The position numbers were made by a program, and so were the translations under genes. The notes under the pieces were generated by a model, which worked only from the letters and a program-made list of their open reading frames with translations, was not told the DNA's origin and ran no database searches. From positions 806,001-870,000 of the forward strand of contig NZ_JAODPB010000001.1 in NCBI RefSeq assembly GCF_025770735.1: a stretch of DNA of 64,000 nucleotides, read 5' to 3'. The DNA is from Shouchella tritolerans. Its GTDB lineage: Bacteria; Bacillota; Bacilli; Bacillales; Bacillaceae_D. This document shows, one piece after another, positions 8,269-16,622 of the stretch (the stretch's first letter is position 1; the number at the start of each line of letters is the position of its first letter).

Positions 8269-9219
8269 ATGAACAAAAGAGCATGTGCTTTGACGGTTTT
8301 TCTTTTGCTTGCAGGTTGCCAAGGGGCCAGTTCAGAAACAGAGAACAAAGAGCCTAGTAAGGAAGGGGCTTATTCCGTCACCGATTTCGCGAAGCGAACG
8401 GTTTCCTTTGAACACCCCCCTGAGCGAATCGCTGTATTAGGAAATGGTGAGCTGGATATTGTTTATGCCTTAGGGAAGGAGGTTGTTGGGAGGCCGACGA
8501 GCGCAGAGCCTGCTGTTGTAGCGGAAGCAGAAGAGGCCGCACAAGTAGGGTCGTCACATGAAATTGACATGGAACGTTTAACATTTGCCAATCCTGATTT
8601 AGTACTTGGTAGTTTCCCAATGAATGAGAAGGATGTCCCGGCTATTGAAGGAATGGGCGCCAATGTTCTCCTTACTAGCGCCAATTCTGTCAGCGAAATT
8701 GAACAACAAATCGAGTTGATCGGACAAGCATTGCAAGAGCAGGAAGAAGCAGAGAAATGGATTGCGACAATTAAAGAAAAAAAGCAAGAGCTCTCTGCCA
8801 ACCCTTTACATAAAAAGGAAAAAGTGCTGCTTGTTTATGGAGCGCCTGGATCAAATTTAGCAGCGCTTCCAAATTCGCTAGCTGGAGACATTCTTGACAT
8901 CGCAGGCGGGGAAAACGTAGCTGCGTCTTTTGCACAGTTGGATGATTTTCCACAATATGCGGCGCTTTCGCCAGAACGAATTATGGAAGCAAATCCAGAT
9001 CGAATTTTATTTATGGCCCATGGTGATCCTGCCAACGTCCAGGATAGTTTTATTAAGGAAATGGAGCAACATGCTGGCTGGTCACAGTTGCCAGCTGTTA
9101 AGGAAGGGAAGCTTGAAATTTTGCCTGCTGATTTGTTTGGCACCAATCCTGGCACAAACATAACGGAAGCGCTTGATTATATGCGTGCTTTGTTAGAAGA
9201 AGACGGTGCAGAACAGTGA
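8269..9219 (+). CDS. Heme/iron ABC transporter substrate-binding lipoprotein (first copy)
   Basis: A 316-residue secreted lipoprotein: signal peptide with lipobox LLAGC and Cys17 as the lipid site, then a class III periplasmic-binding-protein fold (PPERIAVLGNGELDIVYALG, the long helix region, and a C-terminal lobe ending NITEALDYMRALL). It belongs to the FecB/IsdE/FhuD family that hands heme or siderophores to a membrane permease. The ATG at 8269 has AAGGTG 8 bases upstream, so it is preferred to the GTG at 8260. It is the first gene behind the double Fur box and overlaps the permease gene by GTGA. Confidence 0.88.
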   Translation: MNKRACALTVFLLLAGCQGASSETENKEPSKEGAYSVTDFAKRTVSFEHPPERIAVLGNGELDIVYALGKEVVGRPTSAEPAVVAEAEEAAQVGSSHEIDMERLTFANPDLVLGSFPMNEKDVPAIEGMGANVLLTSANSVSEIEQQIELIGQALQEQEEAEKWIATIKEKKQELSANPLHKKEKVLLVYGAPGSNLAALPNSLAGDILDIAGGENVAASFAQLDDFPQYAALSPERIMEANPDRILFMAHGDPANVQDSFIKEMEQHAGWSQLPAVKEGKLEILPADLFGTNPGTNITEALDYMRALLEEDGAEQ

Positions 9220-10223
9220 GCGAGCTAGTGCTTGCTAAACGGGCTAGAAGAAGAAAAGGACTTTTGATCTCTTTGCCATTGGTTTTGCTCGTTTCGATGG
9301 CCGGTGGGCTTATGCTTGGAGCAGTGCCCTTTTCGTTAGGAGACATTGGCGCCGTTTTAACAGGAGAAGGCACGGAAACAAGCAGAGCGGTGATTGCGAA
9401 TATTAGGTTGCCGCGCATCATAGTCGCCGCGCTTGCAGGGGCATGCTTAGCTGCCTCTGGCGCGATTTTGCAAGGTTTAATGAAAAATCCACTAGCAGAT
9501 CCAAGCATCATTGGCGTGACAGCGGGAGGAGGGCTTGCTGCAAGCATCGCCATGGTCGCGTTGCCGCAGTTAGGTTATTTGCTTCCTGGATTTGCTTTTG
9601 TCGGTGCGCTTTTAGCAACGGGGACGATTTATATACTTGCCTGGGAAAAAGGCACTTCTCCTTTGAAGCTTATTTTAGCTGGAATTGCGGTGAATGCCTT
9701 TTTTGGAGCGATTCAAAGCGGAATTTTTATTTTATTTAGTGATAGGGTCCAGTCGATTCTTCCTTGGCTAGCAGGAGGATTTCAAGGGAGAAGCTGGTTT
9801 CATGTTGAATTTGTCCTGCCTTATGCATTAACAGGATTATTGTTATCGATTTTTGCAATTAGGCCGATCAATTTGTTGTTGTTAGGTGATGATACAGCAC
9901 GTTTGCTTGGGGCACCAGTCGAACGGTTTCGCTTATGGCTTATTTTGCTTGCCGCTTTTTTAGCAGGAGCGGCAGTGAGTGTCGCTGGTTTGCTCAGCTT
10001 TGTCGGCCTTGTCGTTCCCCATATGGTCCGTCTTTTTATCGGCAGTGATTATCGCTATTTGCTGCCATTTTCGATTATTGGCGGAGCAGCCCTTGTTGTT
10101 TTAACAGACACAGTGGCCAGAACGGTGTTTGATCCAATCGAGCTTCCTGTCGGCATTTTGCTCGCTTGTCTTGGAGCGCCGTTTTTCCTGATTTTGCTTA
10201 AGTACAACAAAATAACGCATTAG
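9216..10223 (+). CDS. FecCD-family permease of heme/iron ABC transporter (first copy)
   Basis: A 335-residue polytopic protein of the BtuC/FecCD family: VRLPRII-like motif (IRLPRIIVAALAGACLAASG), GLMKNPLADPSIIGVTAGGG, and the ATPase-contact loop GLLSFVGLVVPHMVRL in the C-terminal third. About ten membrane segments. The start is a GTG that overlaps the stop of the lipoprotein gene (GTGA), so the two are translationally coupled. No ATPase gene follows directly; the only one in the operon is at 15837. Confidence 0.92.
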   Translation: MSELVLAKRARRRKGLLISLPLVLLVSMAGGLMLGAVPFSLGDIGAVLTGEGTETSRAVIANIRLPRIIVAALAGACLAASGAILQGLMKNPLADPSIIGVTAGGGLAASIAMVALPQLGYLLPGFAFVGALLATGTIYILAWEKGTSPLKLILAGIAVNAFFGAIQSGIFILFSDRVQSILPWLAGGFQGRSWFHVEFVLPYALTGLLLSIFAIRPINLLLLGDDTARLLGAPVERFRLWLILLAAFLAGAAVSVAGLLSFVGLVVPHMVRLFIGSDYRYLLPFSIIGGAALVVLTDTVARTVFDPIELPVGILLACLGAPFFLILLKYNKITH

Positions 10224-10305
10224 CGCATGTTGTTTTTAGTAAAGGAGGTGAGAAAACGTGTAAGCAGAACGGCAGCGACAGTATTAAAAAAGAGGAGGAA
10301 ATAAA

Positions 10306-10629
10306 ATGGTGATTGTGGCAAACAAAACGTTGATTCGTAAAGGTGAAGGGCATAAGCTCGTTAAGCGTTTTGACAAGATTGGCAAAATTGAAATGCAAAA
10401 AGGGTTTCTTGGCCTTGAAGTCCTTGTAAATGCAAAGGAAAAAGAGGTCGATGAAGTAACAATTAGCACACGTTGGGAAACGAAAGCCGATTTTCATGCG
10501 TGGACGAAAAGCGAAGCCTTCCGTGAAGCGCATTCAGGTCGAAACGCTCGCCCAGACTATATCTTAGGCAATGAAATCGAATTTTACGATGTTGAAGTAG
10601 TTCGCATGCCGATTGCACAAGCACAATAA
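10306..10629 (+). CDS. isdG: Heme-degrading monooxygenase, IsdG/IsdI type
   Basis: A 107-residue ABM-fold enzyme that opens the porphyrin ring of imported heme in the cytoplasm and frees iron. The IsdG catalytic set is present at the exact family positions: Asn6 (VANKT), Trp66 (FHAWTKS) and His76 (FREAHSG). Length equals that of the staphylococcal enzymes. AGGAGGAAATAAA precedes the ATG. It sits between a permease and the NEAT wall proteins, which supports heme rather than siderophore as the operon's substrate. Just upstream, at about 10240, a second strong ribosome site leads to a GTG followed at once by TAA, possibly a relic or a coupling device. Confidence 0.93.
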   Translation: MVIVANKTLIRKGEGHKLVKRFDKIGKIEMQKGFLGLEVLVNAKEKEVDEVTISTRWETKADFHAWTKSEAFREAHSGRNARPDYILGNEIEFYDVEVVRMPIAQAQ

Positions 10630-10677
10630 TAAAGGGGTCTTTCACCAAGCAGTACAAACGACTAAGGGAGGAGAACA

Positions 10678-11370
10678 ATGGGTATTCGACTAAGAAAAAT
10701 AGTGTTTCTGCTGAGTACGGTAGCGGTGTTCGTGCTCGGAGCTAATTTTGGCTACGCCAATGCCGAGCTAGCAGATGGGACCTATACGATTGATTATACA
10801 GTCATGCATGCAACTGATCCTTCGGCTTCCATTGCCAATGATTACTGGGAGAAGCCAGCAACATTGCATGTAAAAAACGGTGAGATAACAGCAGAAATGA
10901 AACTAAACCATAGTTCATGGATTGTTGAATTTCAAACGCCAACAAATGGCGGTTTTGCAGATGTAGCTGTCGTTTCAGAAGATGAAGGGGCCGATACAAG
11001 AGTTGTGCAATTTCCACTTGAGGGAATTGACGATATGACGGAAGCAAAAATCCATGTGATCGTCCCTGATATTGACTATGACCATCATTACACGATTCGC
11101 TTTGATTTTAATGAGAATAGTTTAACTGCTTTAGAAACGGCTGCATCAAGCGAAGAAGATAAAAACGAAGAAGACAAAAAAGACGATGAGCCGCTGGGAA
11201 CGGCCCAATCGTCTGAAGACGAAGGCAAACGCGCACACACAGACACAAGTAAACCAACGGAGGAGGACAATCCGCAAACAAACGATGCCGCACCAATTGC
11301 TTTGCTTAGCTGCCTTGCCATCGTCAGTGCTATTGTACTTCTTCGCAAACGTATAAGACAAGTTTCGTGA
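10678..11370 (+). CDS. isdC: Cell-wall heme-binding protein with one NEAT domain, IsdC-like
   Basis: A 230-residue surface protein. A signal peptide (residues 1-29) is followed by one NEAT domain (about 30-150) that has the heme-ligand pair Tyr134 and Tyr138 in YDHHY. A charged, Glu/Lys/Asp-rich stalk follows, then the sortase B signal NPQTN (198-202), a hydrophobic segment and an Arg/Lys tail. NPQTN is the signal of staphylococcal IsdC, which is anchored deep in the wall by SrtB and passes heme to the membrane transporter; the sortase of this operon is at 16623. AGGGAGGAGAAC precedes the ATG. Confidence 0.93.
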   Translation: MGIRLRKIVFLLSTVAVFVLGANFGYANAELADGTYTIDYTVMHATDPSASIANDYWEKPATLHVKNGEITAEMKLNHSSWIVEFQTPTNGGFADVAVVSEDEGADTRVVQFPLEGIDDMTEAKIHVIVPDIDYDHHYTIRFDFNENSLTALETAASSEEDKNEEDKKDDEPLGTAQSSEDEGKRAHTDTSKPTEEDNPQTNDAAPIALLSCLAIVSAIVLLRKRIRQVS

Positions 11371-11386
11371 AGGAGGAGATGTAAAG

Positions 11387-13903
11387 ATGAATGTGCGAAA
11401 CCGTTTGATTAATGGGTTCTTTTCTCTTTTGCTTGTATTCGCTACCGTGCTGCCGACATTTGCAAACACAGCTTCGGCAGCCAGCGAGCCACTGCAAAAC
11501 GGCACTTATGAAATCCCTTTTAAAGTGCTAAAAAATGGAACTGACGAAACGTCGGTCATGGATGGTTATACAAAAAAACCAGCCACGCTTTATGTAAAAG
11601 ACGGCAGCTATGAAATTGATATGACGCTTACGAACAGCAACTGGTACCAAGACTTTAAGGTCGAAGGCGCACAGCCAGAAACGATTTCCGAGGATACGAG
11701 CAAAAATGAACGGGTTGTCCGTTTTCCTGTTTCTCAATTAGATGAAAAACTTGATGCCTATGTCCACATTATTGTCACCGGCATCCCTGGTTTCGAATAC
11801 GACAATAAATATGATGTACAAATTGCCCTTGACGTAAATGGAATCTCCATAATTGAATTAGACGAGCCTCCAACTGTCGAAGAACCAGGCACCGAAGAAC
11901 CAGGCGCTGAAGAGCCAGGCACTGAAGAACCAGGCACCGAAGAACCAGGCACTGAAGAACCAGGCACCGAAGAACCAGGCACTGAAGAGCCAGGCACTGA
12001 AGAGCCAGGCACCGAAGAACCAGGCACCGAAGAACCAGGCACTGAAGAACCGGGGACCGGGGAACCAGTCGTACTGGAAGATGGCGAGTATACGATTCCA
12101 TTCGCAGCTAAGCATGCAACAGAAGATCGCGATTCGACGATGAGCCGTTATTTAGTAAATCCAGCTCAGTTGAGCGTGAAAGACGGTGTTCAAACTGTTG
12201 CCTTAACAGTAAAAGACAGCCATCAAATTACGGCGCTCCAACTTGAAGAGAATGGCACGTTTTATGATGGCAAGGTTGTTGACGAAGACGGAGAAGCCAA
12301 TACCCGTACGTATGCATATACGGTAACAGATTTAGACAAGCCAGCAAAAGCAAACGTTTCGATGCGCGTTTCAATGCCGAATGGAGACGTATATGAAAAT
12401 ACACAAAGTTTCCGTCTGTTGTTTGATGTTGAAGGAATCGAAGCCCTGCCTGCACCTGAAGAACCAGGCGCTGAAGAACCGGGAACTGAGGAACCAGGAG
12501 CAGAGGAGCCAGGCACGGAAGAACCAGGCACCGAGGAACCAGGAGCAGAGGAGCCAGGCACGGAAGAACCAGGCACCGAGGAACCAGGAGCAGAGGAGCC
12601 AGGCACGGAAGAACCAAGTACCGAGGAACCAGGCACTGAAGAACCGGGAACTGAGGAGCCTGGAACAGGCAACCCTGGAACAGCGCCTAGCGATGAAATA
12701 GACGATCTCGCCAATGGACGTTATGAAATTGACTTTACCTTTTTGAAAGATGGCACAGAGGACGTCTCGGTTATGGATGGCTACACGGAAAAACCGGCGA
12801 CTTTGTACGTGAAGGATGGCGAGTTTACTGTTGATTTAACATTGCTTCACAGCAGTTGGTATGAGGATCTTAAGATTGCAGGGGAACGGCCTGAGGTTGT
12901 TTTAACTGATGAAGAGGCTGATAAACGTGTTGTCCGCTTTCCTGTTAATAACCTTGACGAAAAAACGAATGCATGGGTGCACATTGTCGTCAAAGGGATT
13001 CCAGGATTTGAGTATGACAATGAGTACAACACACAACTGGCCTTTGACGTCGATTCGATTAAGTTGATTGAAAAGGATCCCGATCCTGAGTTACCGGGAA
13101 ATCCAGATCCTGGAGAGGGGCAAAGTGGAAATAACGGTGGAAATACTGGCAATCATGGAGGAAACAATCACAACGGCGGAAACGGCAGAAATCCTGGCGG
13201 CAATGGCGGAAATGGAGGAAACAATGGAAACGAACCGCCTGTCGACGTTAACGAGTTAGAAGATGGTCGTTACGAAGTGGATTTCGCTGTTTACAAAGAC
13301 GGCACTGAAGACATTTCAGTGATGGATGGCTATACGGAGAAGCCAGCGACCGTTTATGTAAAAGACGGCGAGTATACCGTTGATCTCACATTAACACATA
13401 GCGACTGGTATAACGACTTAAAGATTGAAGGCGAACGCCCTGAAGTCGTTTCTGAAGATGTAGCAGCTAGGAAACGGGTTGTCCGTTTTGAAACGGATTC
13501 ATTAGAAACAAGCGTCAATGCATGGGTGCATGTCATTGTTCCTGATATTGGTTATGACAACAAATACGATGTGCAAATTGCGTTTGACACAGCCAGCCTT
13601 AAACTGATTGAAAAAGGGGAAACACCACCTCCGGCCACGGAACCAACAAAAAAAAGCAATAACGTCAATGACAACAATACTGGCAATGTTGGTCAAAACA
13701 GCAAGGGACCGAATGGAGAAAACCTTGATTATAAACGGGGCCAACTAAAAGATGAGAATGAGCTAAAGCAATCAAGCGGTGAACATGTTGCTAATGCCAA
13801 AACGGGCGATATGGCGATGATTGGTTTGTATGCGGGATTGCTCGTCGCATCAAGTATCTATTTTATTTGGAAACGCCGCAACAAGCGGCTTTCAGCCAAT
13901 TAA
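11387..13903 (+). CDS. Cell-wall heme receptor with four NEAT domains and EEPGT linkers
   Basis: An 838-residue surface protein with a signal peptide (1-31) and four NEAT domains at about 35-158, 230-355, 441-563 and 623-744. Domains 1, 3 and 4 are near-copies of one another (SVMDGYT, KPAT.YVKDG, NSNWY/HSSWY/HSDWY) and keep the YxxxY heme motif (YDNKY, YDNEY, YDNKY). Domain 2 is diverged and lacks the pair (YENTQSF). Linkers 1-2 and 2-3 are tandem EEPGT/EEPGA repeats (about 165-225 and 358-425); linker 3-4 is Gly/Asn-rich. The C-terminus has NAKTG (803-807), a membrane segment and a basic tail, a variant sorting signal. It probably captures heme or hemoproteins outside the wall and passes heme to the IsdC-like protein. 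Confidence 0.93.
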   Translation: MNVRNRLINGFFSLLLVFATVLPTFANTASAASEPLQNGTYEIPFKVLKNGTDETSVMDGYTKKPATLYVKDGSYEIDMTLTNSNWYQDFKVEGAQPETISEDTSKNERVVRFPVSQLDEKLDAYVHIIVTGIPGFEYDNKYDVQIALDVNGISIIELDEPPTVEEPGTEEPGAEEPGTEEPGTEEPGTEEPGTEEPGTEEPGTEEPGTEEPGTEEPGTEEPGTGEPVVLEDGEYTIPFAAKHATEDRDSTMSRYLVNPAQLSVKDGVQTVALTVKDSHQITALQLEENGTFYDGKVVDEDGEANTRTYAYTVTDLDKPAKANVSMRVSMPNGDVYENTQSFRLLFDVEGIEALPAPEEPGAEEPGTEEPGAEEPGTEEPGTEEPGAEEPGTEEPGTEEPGAEEPGTEEPSTEEPGTEEPGTEEPGTGNPGTAPSDEIDDLANGRYEIDFTFLKDGTEDVSVMDGYTEKPATLYVKDGEFTVDLTLLHSSWYEDLKIAGERPEVVLTDEEADKRVVRFPVNNLDEKTNAWVHIVVKGIPGFEYDNEYNTQLAFDVDSIKLIEKDPDPELPGNPDPGEGQSGNNGGNTGNHGGNNHNGGNGRNPGGNGGNGGNNGNEPPVDVNELEDGRYEVDFAVYKDGTEDISVMDGYTEKPATVYVKDGEYTVDLTLTHSDWYNDLKIEGERPEVVSEDVAARKRVVRFETDSLETSVNAWVHVIVPDIGYDNKYDVQIAFDTASLKLIEKGETPPPATEPTKKSNNVNDNNTGNVGQNSKGPNGENLDYKRGQLKDENELKQSSGEHVANAKTGDMAMIGLYAGLLVASSIYFIWKRRNKRLSAN
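11879..12059 (+). repeat. EEPGT-coding tandem repeat, first block
   Basis: Twelve or so 15-base units encoding EEPGT or EEPGA join NEAT domains 1 and 2. Units differ mainly by synonymous third-position changes (accgaa/actgaa, ccaggc), so the array could still change length by slippage or recombination. The protein segment should be an extended, acidic, Pro-rich spacer. Confidence 0.9.
12458..12663 (+). repeat. EEPGT-coding tandem repeat, second block
   Basis: A second array of the same pentapeptide joins NEAT domains 2 and 3. It also shows a higher-order period of about 45 bases (EEPGAEEPGTEEPGT repeated three times with few changes), so it grew by duplication of triplets of units. One unit reads EEPST. 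Confidence 0.88.
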
Positions 13904-13908
13904 TGAAG

Positions 13909-13938
13909 AGCCCTGGCCGCTTGTTTGCCAGGGCTTTT
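13909..13938 (+). terminator. Intrinsic terminator after the four-NEAT gene
   Basis: AGCCCTGGC and GCCAGGGCT form a 9-bp stem around a 9-base loop, followed by TTTT. It lies inside the heme operon, between the NEAT gene and the second lipoprotein gene, so it may reduce rather than stop expression of the downstream transporter and sortase genes. Confidence 0.85.
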
Positions 13939-13957
13939 AAAAAGGAGCTTGTTTGCA

Positions 13958-14866
13958 ATGAAACTGAGAACATCCGTTGGTATAGCGGCAGCAACCGTAA
14001 TGCTTGCATCTTGTCAGCCAGCGAGTGAGGGGGCTACTGGGAAAAAAGCAGAGGGGGGAATCGAACCGTTAGATGAGCAGCCAGCGCGGATCGTGGCGAC
14101 GACTGTCTCTGCAACAGAATTAGCCGATGCTCTTAATTTGGAGCTTGTCGGCATTCCGACTAGCTATAAGGAGCTGCCGAACCGTTATAAGAACGTCTCG
14201 GAAATTGGCAATCCAATGAGCCCAGATATGGAACAAATTCGCAGTTTGGCCCCTGATGTCGTTTGGAGTGTAACAACGCTAGAGGCTGACTTGGAAGAGC
14301 CGTTTGCTCAAGCTGGTATTGACGCTGAGTTTTTAAACTTTCAAAGCGTGGAAGCGATGAGTGAAGAAATTTTGGAAATGGGTGAGACCTATCAACGGGA
14401 AGAACAAGCCAATCGTCTCGTCGCTCGTTTTAATGAACGGATTAGTGAGCTGCAAAAACAGACAAAGGACGCCGATTCGCCGTCCGTATTAATTTTAATG
14501 GGAGTGCCAGGCAGTTATTTGGTCGCGACTGAGCATTCTTATATTGGCGACCTTGTCCGTCTTGCTGGTGGGGAAAATATTGTTCAAGGAGAAGATGAGG
14601 CTGAGTATTTAGCATCCAATACGGAATATTTGCAACAGGCTAATCCAGATGTGATTTTGCGTGCTGCCCATGGGATGCCAGAGGAAGTCGTTGAAATGTT
14701 TGATGAGGAATTTAAAACCAATGATATTTGGAAACATTTTAACGCTGTCAAAAATGGGCGCGTTTATGATTTGGAAGAGCTGTTGTTTGGTACGACTGGC
14801 AATATCGCTGTGGTCGAAGCGTTAGATGAACTGGAAGCAATGCTTTATCCAGAGGCGGGCGATTAG
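13958..14866 (+). CDS. isdE: Heme ABC transporter substrate-binding lipoprotein, IsdE-like (second copy)
   Basis: A 302-residue lipoprotein with lipobox LASC (Cys19) and the FecB/IsdE fold: PARIVATTVSATELADALNLELVGIP, SPDMEQIRSLAPDVVWSV (parts: PDMEQIRSLAPDVV) and a C-terminal NIAVVEALDELEAML. The PDMEQI.SL.PD motif is typical of IsdE. The ATG at 13958 is chosen because of AAAGGAG 10 bases ahead; the frame is open further up through the terminator but that region is not coding. Its stop is directly followed by the permease ATG. It is only distantly similar to the first lipoprotein at 8269. Confidence 0.9.
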   Translation: MKLRTSVGIAAATVMLASCQPASEGATGKKAEGGIEPLDEQPARIVATTVSATELADALNLELVGIPTSYKELPNRYKNVSEIGNPMSPDMEQIRSLAPDVVWSVTTLEADLEEPFAQAGIDAEFLNFQSVEAMSEEILEMGETYQREEQANRLVARFNERISELQKQTKDADSPSVLILMGVPGSYLVATEHSYIGDLVRLAGGENIVQGEDEAEYLASNTEYLQQANPDVILRAAHGMPEEVVEMFDEEFKTNDIWKHFNAVKNGRVYDLEELLFGTTGNIAVVEALDELEAMLYPEAGD

Positions 14867-15850
14867 ATGAAAAAGACGGTTGTGTTTATTGTCCTTGCTG
14901 GATTGCTACTAGGGTTGTTGTACTGGTCGGTAATGAGCGGTAGCATTCGTGTGCCATTTTCACAGCTTGTGCAAGGGGTTATCAGCAAAGCAGATGAAGA
15001 AGTCAATGTCATTTATGATCTCCGCTTTCCGCGTATCATTATCGCCAGTTTTGCCGGTGCTGCTTTAGCAGTTGCTGGTGCGTTGTTGCAAGCTGTCATG
15101 CGCAACCCGATCGCCGACCCTAGCATTATCGGCATTTCTTCAGGAGCCAATTTTACGGCGTTATTAGCTGTTACGATCTTTCCGCAACTGTTTTACTATA
15201 TGCCGCTGTTTGCATTTCTTGGCGGCATGATGGCCTGTGGCCTCGTTTACTCATTATCTTGGAGAGACGGTTTACATCCTTTAAAGCTGGTGTTAATTGG
15301 TGTGGCCATTCATGCAACGTTTAGCGGCCTCGCCGAAGCATTTAATTACAGAGGCAGCTATTCGGTGACAAGCATATCAGCAGCCACGACGTCGACATTG
15401 TCGATGAAAACATGGGCAGACGCCAATGTCATGCTGTTTTATGGCGGGGTGGCGATTGTGCTCTCCCTTTGCCTGTATTCGATATGCAATTTATTAGTAT
15501 TAAATGATCGCACAGCAAGCAGCCTCGGCATGCGTGTCATTCCTGCAAGGCTTCTTGTTTCGTTTGCAGCGGTTGTGCTTGCATCAACAGCGACAGCGAT
15601 TGCTGGCGTGATTGCCTTTTTAGGGCTGCTTGTGCCTCATATCGGGCGGCAGTTGGTTGGATCCGATTATAAAACGCTGTTGCCATTTTGCGTATTGGCT
15701 GGCGCAAGCCTTTTGCTGGCAGCTGATACGATTGGGCGCCTTCTCCTTGCACCGAATGAGATTCCTGCATCCATTCTCATGTCGATCATCGGCGGCCCAT
15801 TCCTGATTTTCTTGTTGAGAAAGAGGGATCAAATGAATGGACATTCGTAA
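14867..15850 (+). CDS. isdF: FecCD-family permease, IsdF-like (second copy)
   Basis: A 327-residue BtuC/FecCD permease with LRFPRIIIASFAGAALAVAG, AVMRNPIADPSIIGISSGA and the coupling loop GVIAFLGLLVPHIGRQLVG. It starts immediately after the lipoprotein stop with no gap and overlaps the ATPase gene by 14 bases, so lipoprotein, permease and ATPase are made as one unit. The permease family works as a homodimer, so it needs the ATPase that follows. Confidence 0.92.
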   Translation: MKKTVVFIVLAGLLLGLLYWSVMSGSIRVPFSQLVQGVISKADEEVNVIYDLRFPRIIIASFAGAALAVAGALLQAVMRNPIADPSIIGISSGANFTALLAVTIFPQLFYYMPLFAFLGGMMACGLVYSLSWRDGLHPLKLVLIGVAIHATFSGLAEAFNYRGSYSVTSISAATTSTLSMKTWADANVMLFYGGVAIVLSLCLYSICNLLVLNDRTASSLGMRVIPARLLVSFAAVVLASTATAIAGVIAFLGLLVPHIGRQLVGSDYKTLLPFCVLAGASLLLAADTIGRLLLAPNEIPASILMSIIGGPFLIFLLRKRDQMNGHS

Positions 15851-16607
15851 TTTATCGTTTTCTTATCGTCATCATGAAAAGACAATCAATCACATTAATG
15901 CCACGATCCGCCCAGGCGCCATTACCACCATTATTGGCCCGAATGGATCTGGAAAGTCGACATTGCTCTCTTTATTAGCAAATCGCCTTACTCCCATAAA
16001 AGGAGAAGTGGTAGTGGATGGCAAGACGCTCTCTTCTTACCGGGCTAAAGAATTGGCCCGACATTTGGCGGTTGTCTACCAACAAAATGAAGCGCCGGCC
16101 GACATTACAGTCAAAAAATTAGTCACATATGGGCGCTTCCCTTATCGGAAACGGTTTTCCAACTGGAAAGAAGAGGACGAGCAAGCGGTAAGCGAAGCGC
16201 TTGAAGCGACTAAATTAAAAAACAAGGCCCATTTGCCGTTGTTGTCTCTTTCTGGAGGCGAGCAACAGCGCGCTTGGATTGCATTAGCACTCGCACAAAA
16301 AACAAACATCCTGCTTTTAGACGAACCGACTACGTACCTTGATTTGTACCATCAGTTAGAAGTATTGGAACTTGTGCGCTCACTAAACCGGGTAAAAAAG
16401 ACAACGATTGTGATGGTGCTCCATGATTTAAATCAAGCCATCCAATACAGCGATGAGCTCATCGTTATGCAGGCAGGAAGCATTGTTAAAGCTGGCTTGC
16501 CAAGAGAAGTGGTGACGGAAGAAATGGTGGAAAACATATATGGTGTTCGGGCTGTTGTGCGCGATGACGCAGAAGCGGGCCTCGTATTGTTGCCAGTTGG
16601 CATTTAG
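15837..16607 (+). CDS. FecE-type ATPase of the heme transporter
   Basis: A 256-residue ABC ATPase with Walker A GPNGSGKST, Q-loop VVYQQNEAP, signature LSGGEQQRAW, Walker B ILLLDEPTTYLD and the switch histidine VLHDLNQA. It is of the iron-siderophore/B12/heme importer class. It is the only ATPase in the operon although there are two permeases, so it may energise both. The ATG lies inside the permease gene's last codons. Confidence 0.94.
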   Translation: MDIRNLSFSYRHHEKTINHINATIRPGAITTIIGPNGSGKSTLLSLLANRLTPIKGEVVVDGKTLSSYRAKELARHLAVVYQQNEAPADITVKKLVTYGRFPYRKRFSNWKEEDEQAVSEALEATKLKNKAHLPLLSLSGGEQQRAWIALALAQKTNILLLDEPTTYLDLYHQLEVLELVRSLNRVKKTTIVMVLHDLNQAIQYSDELIVMQAGSIVKAGLPREVVTEEMVENIYGVRAVVRDDAEAGLVLLPVGI

Positions 16608-16622
16608 AAAGGGGAGAAAGCA

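Noticed and set aside
11758-12714. Antisense open frames encoding PGSSVPGSS repeats
   Set aside because: They are mirror images of the EEPGT-coding repeats of the NEAT gene and have no start signals.
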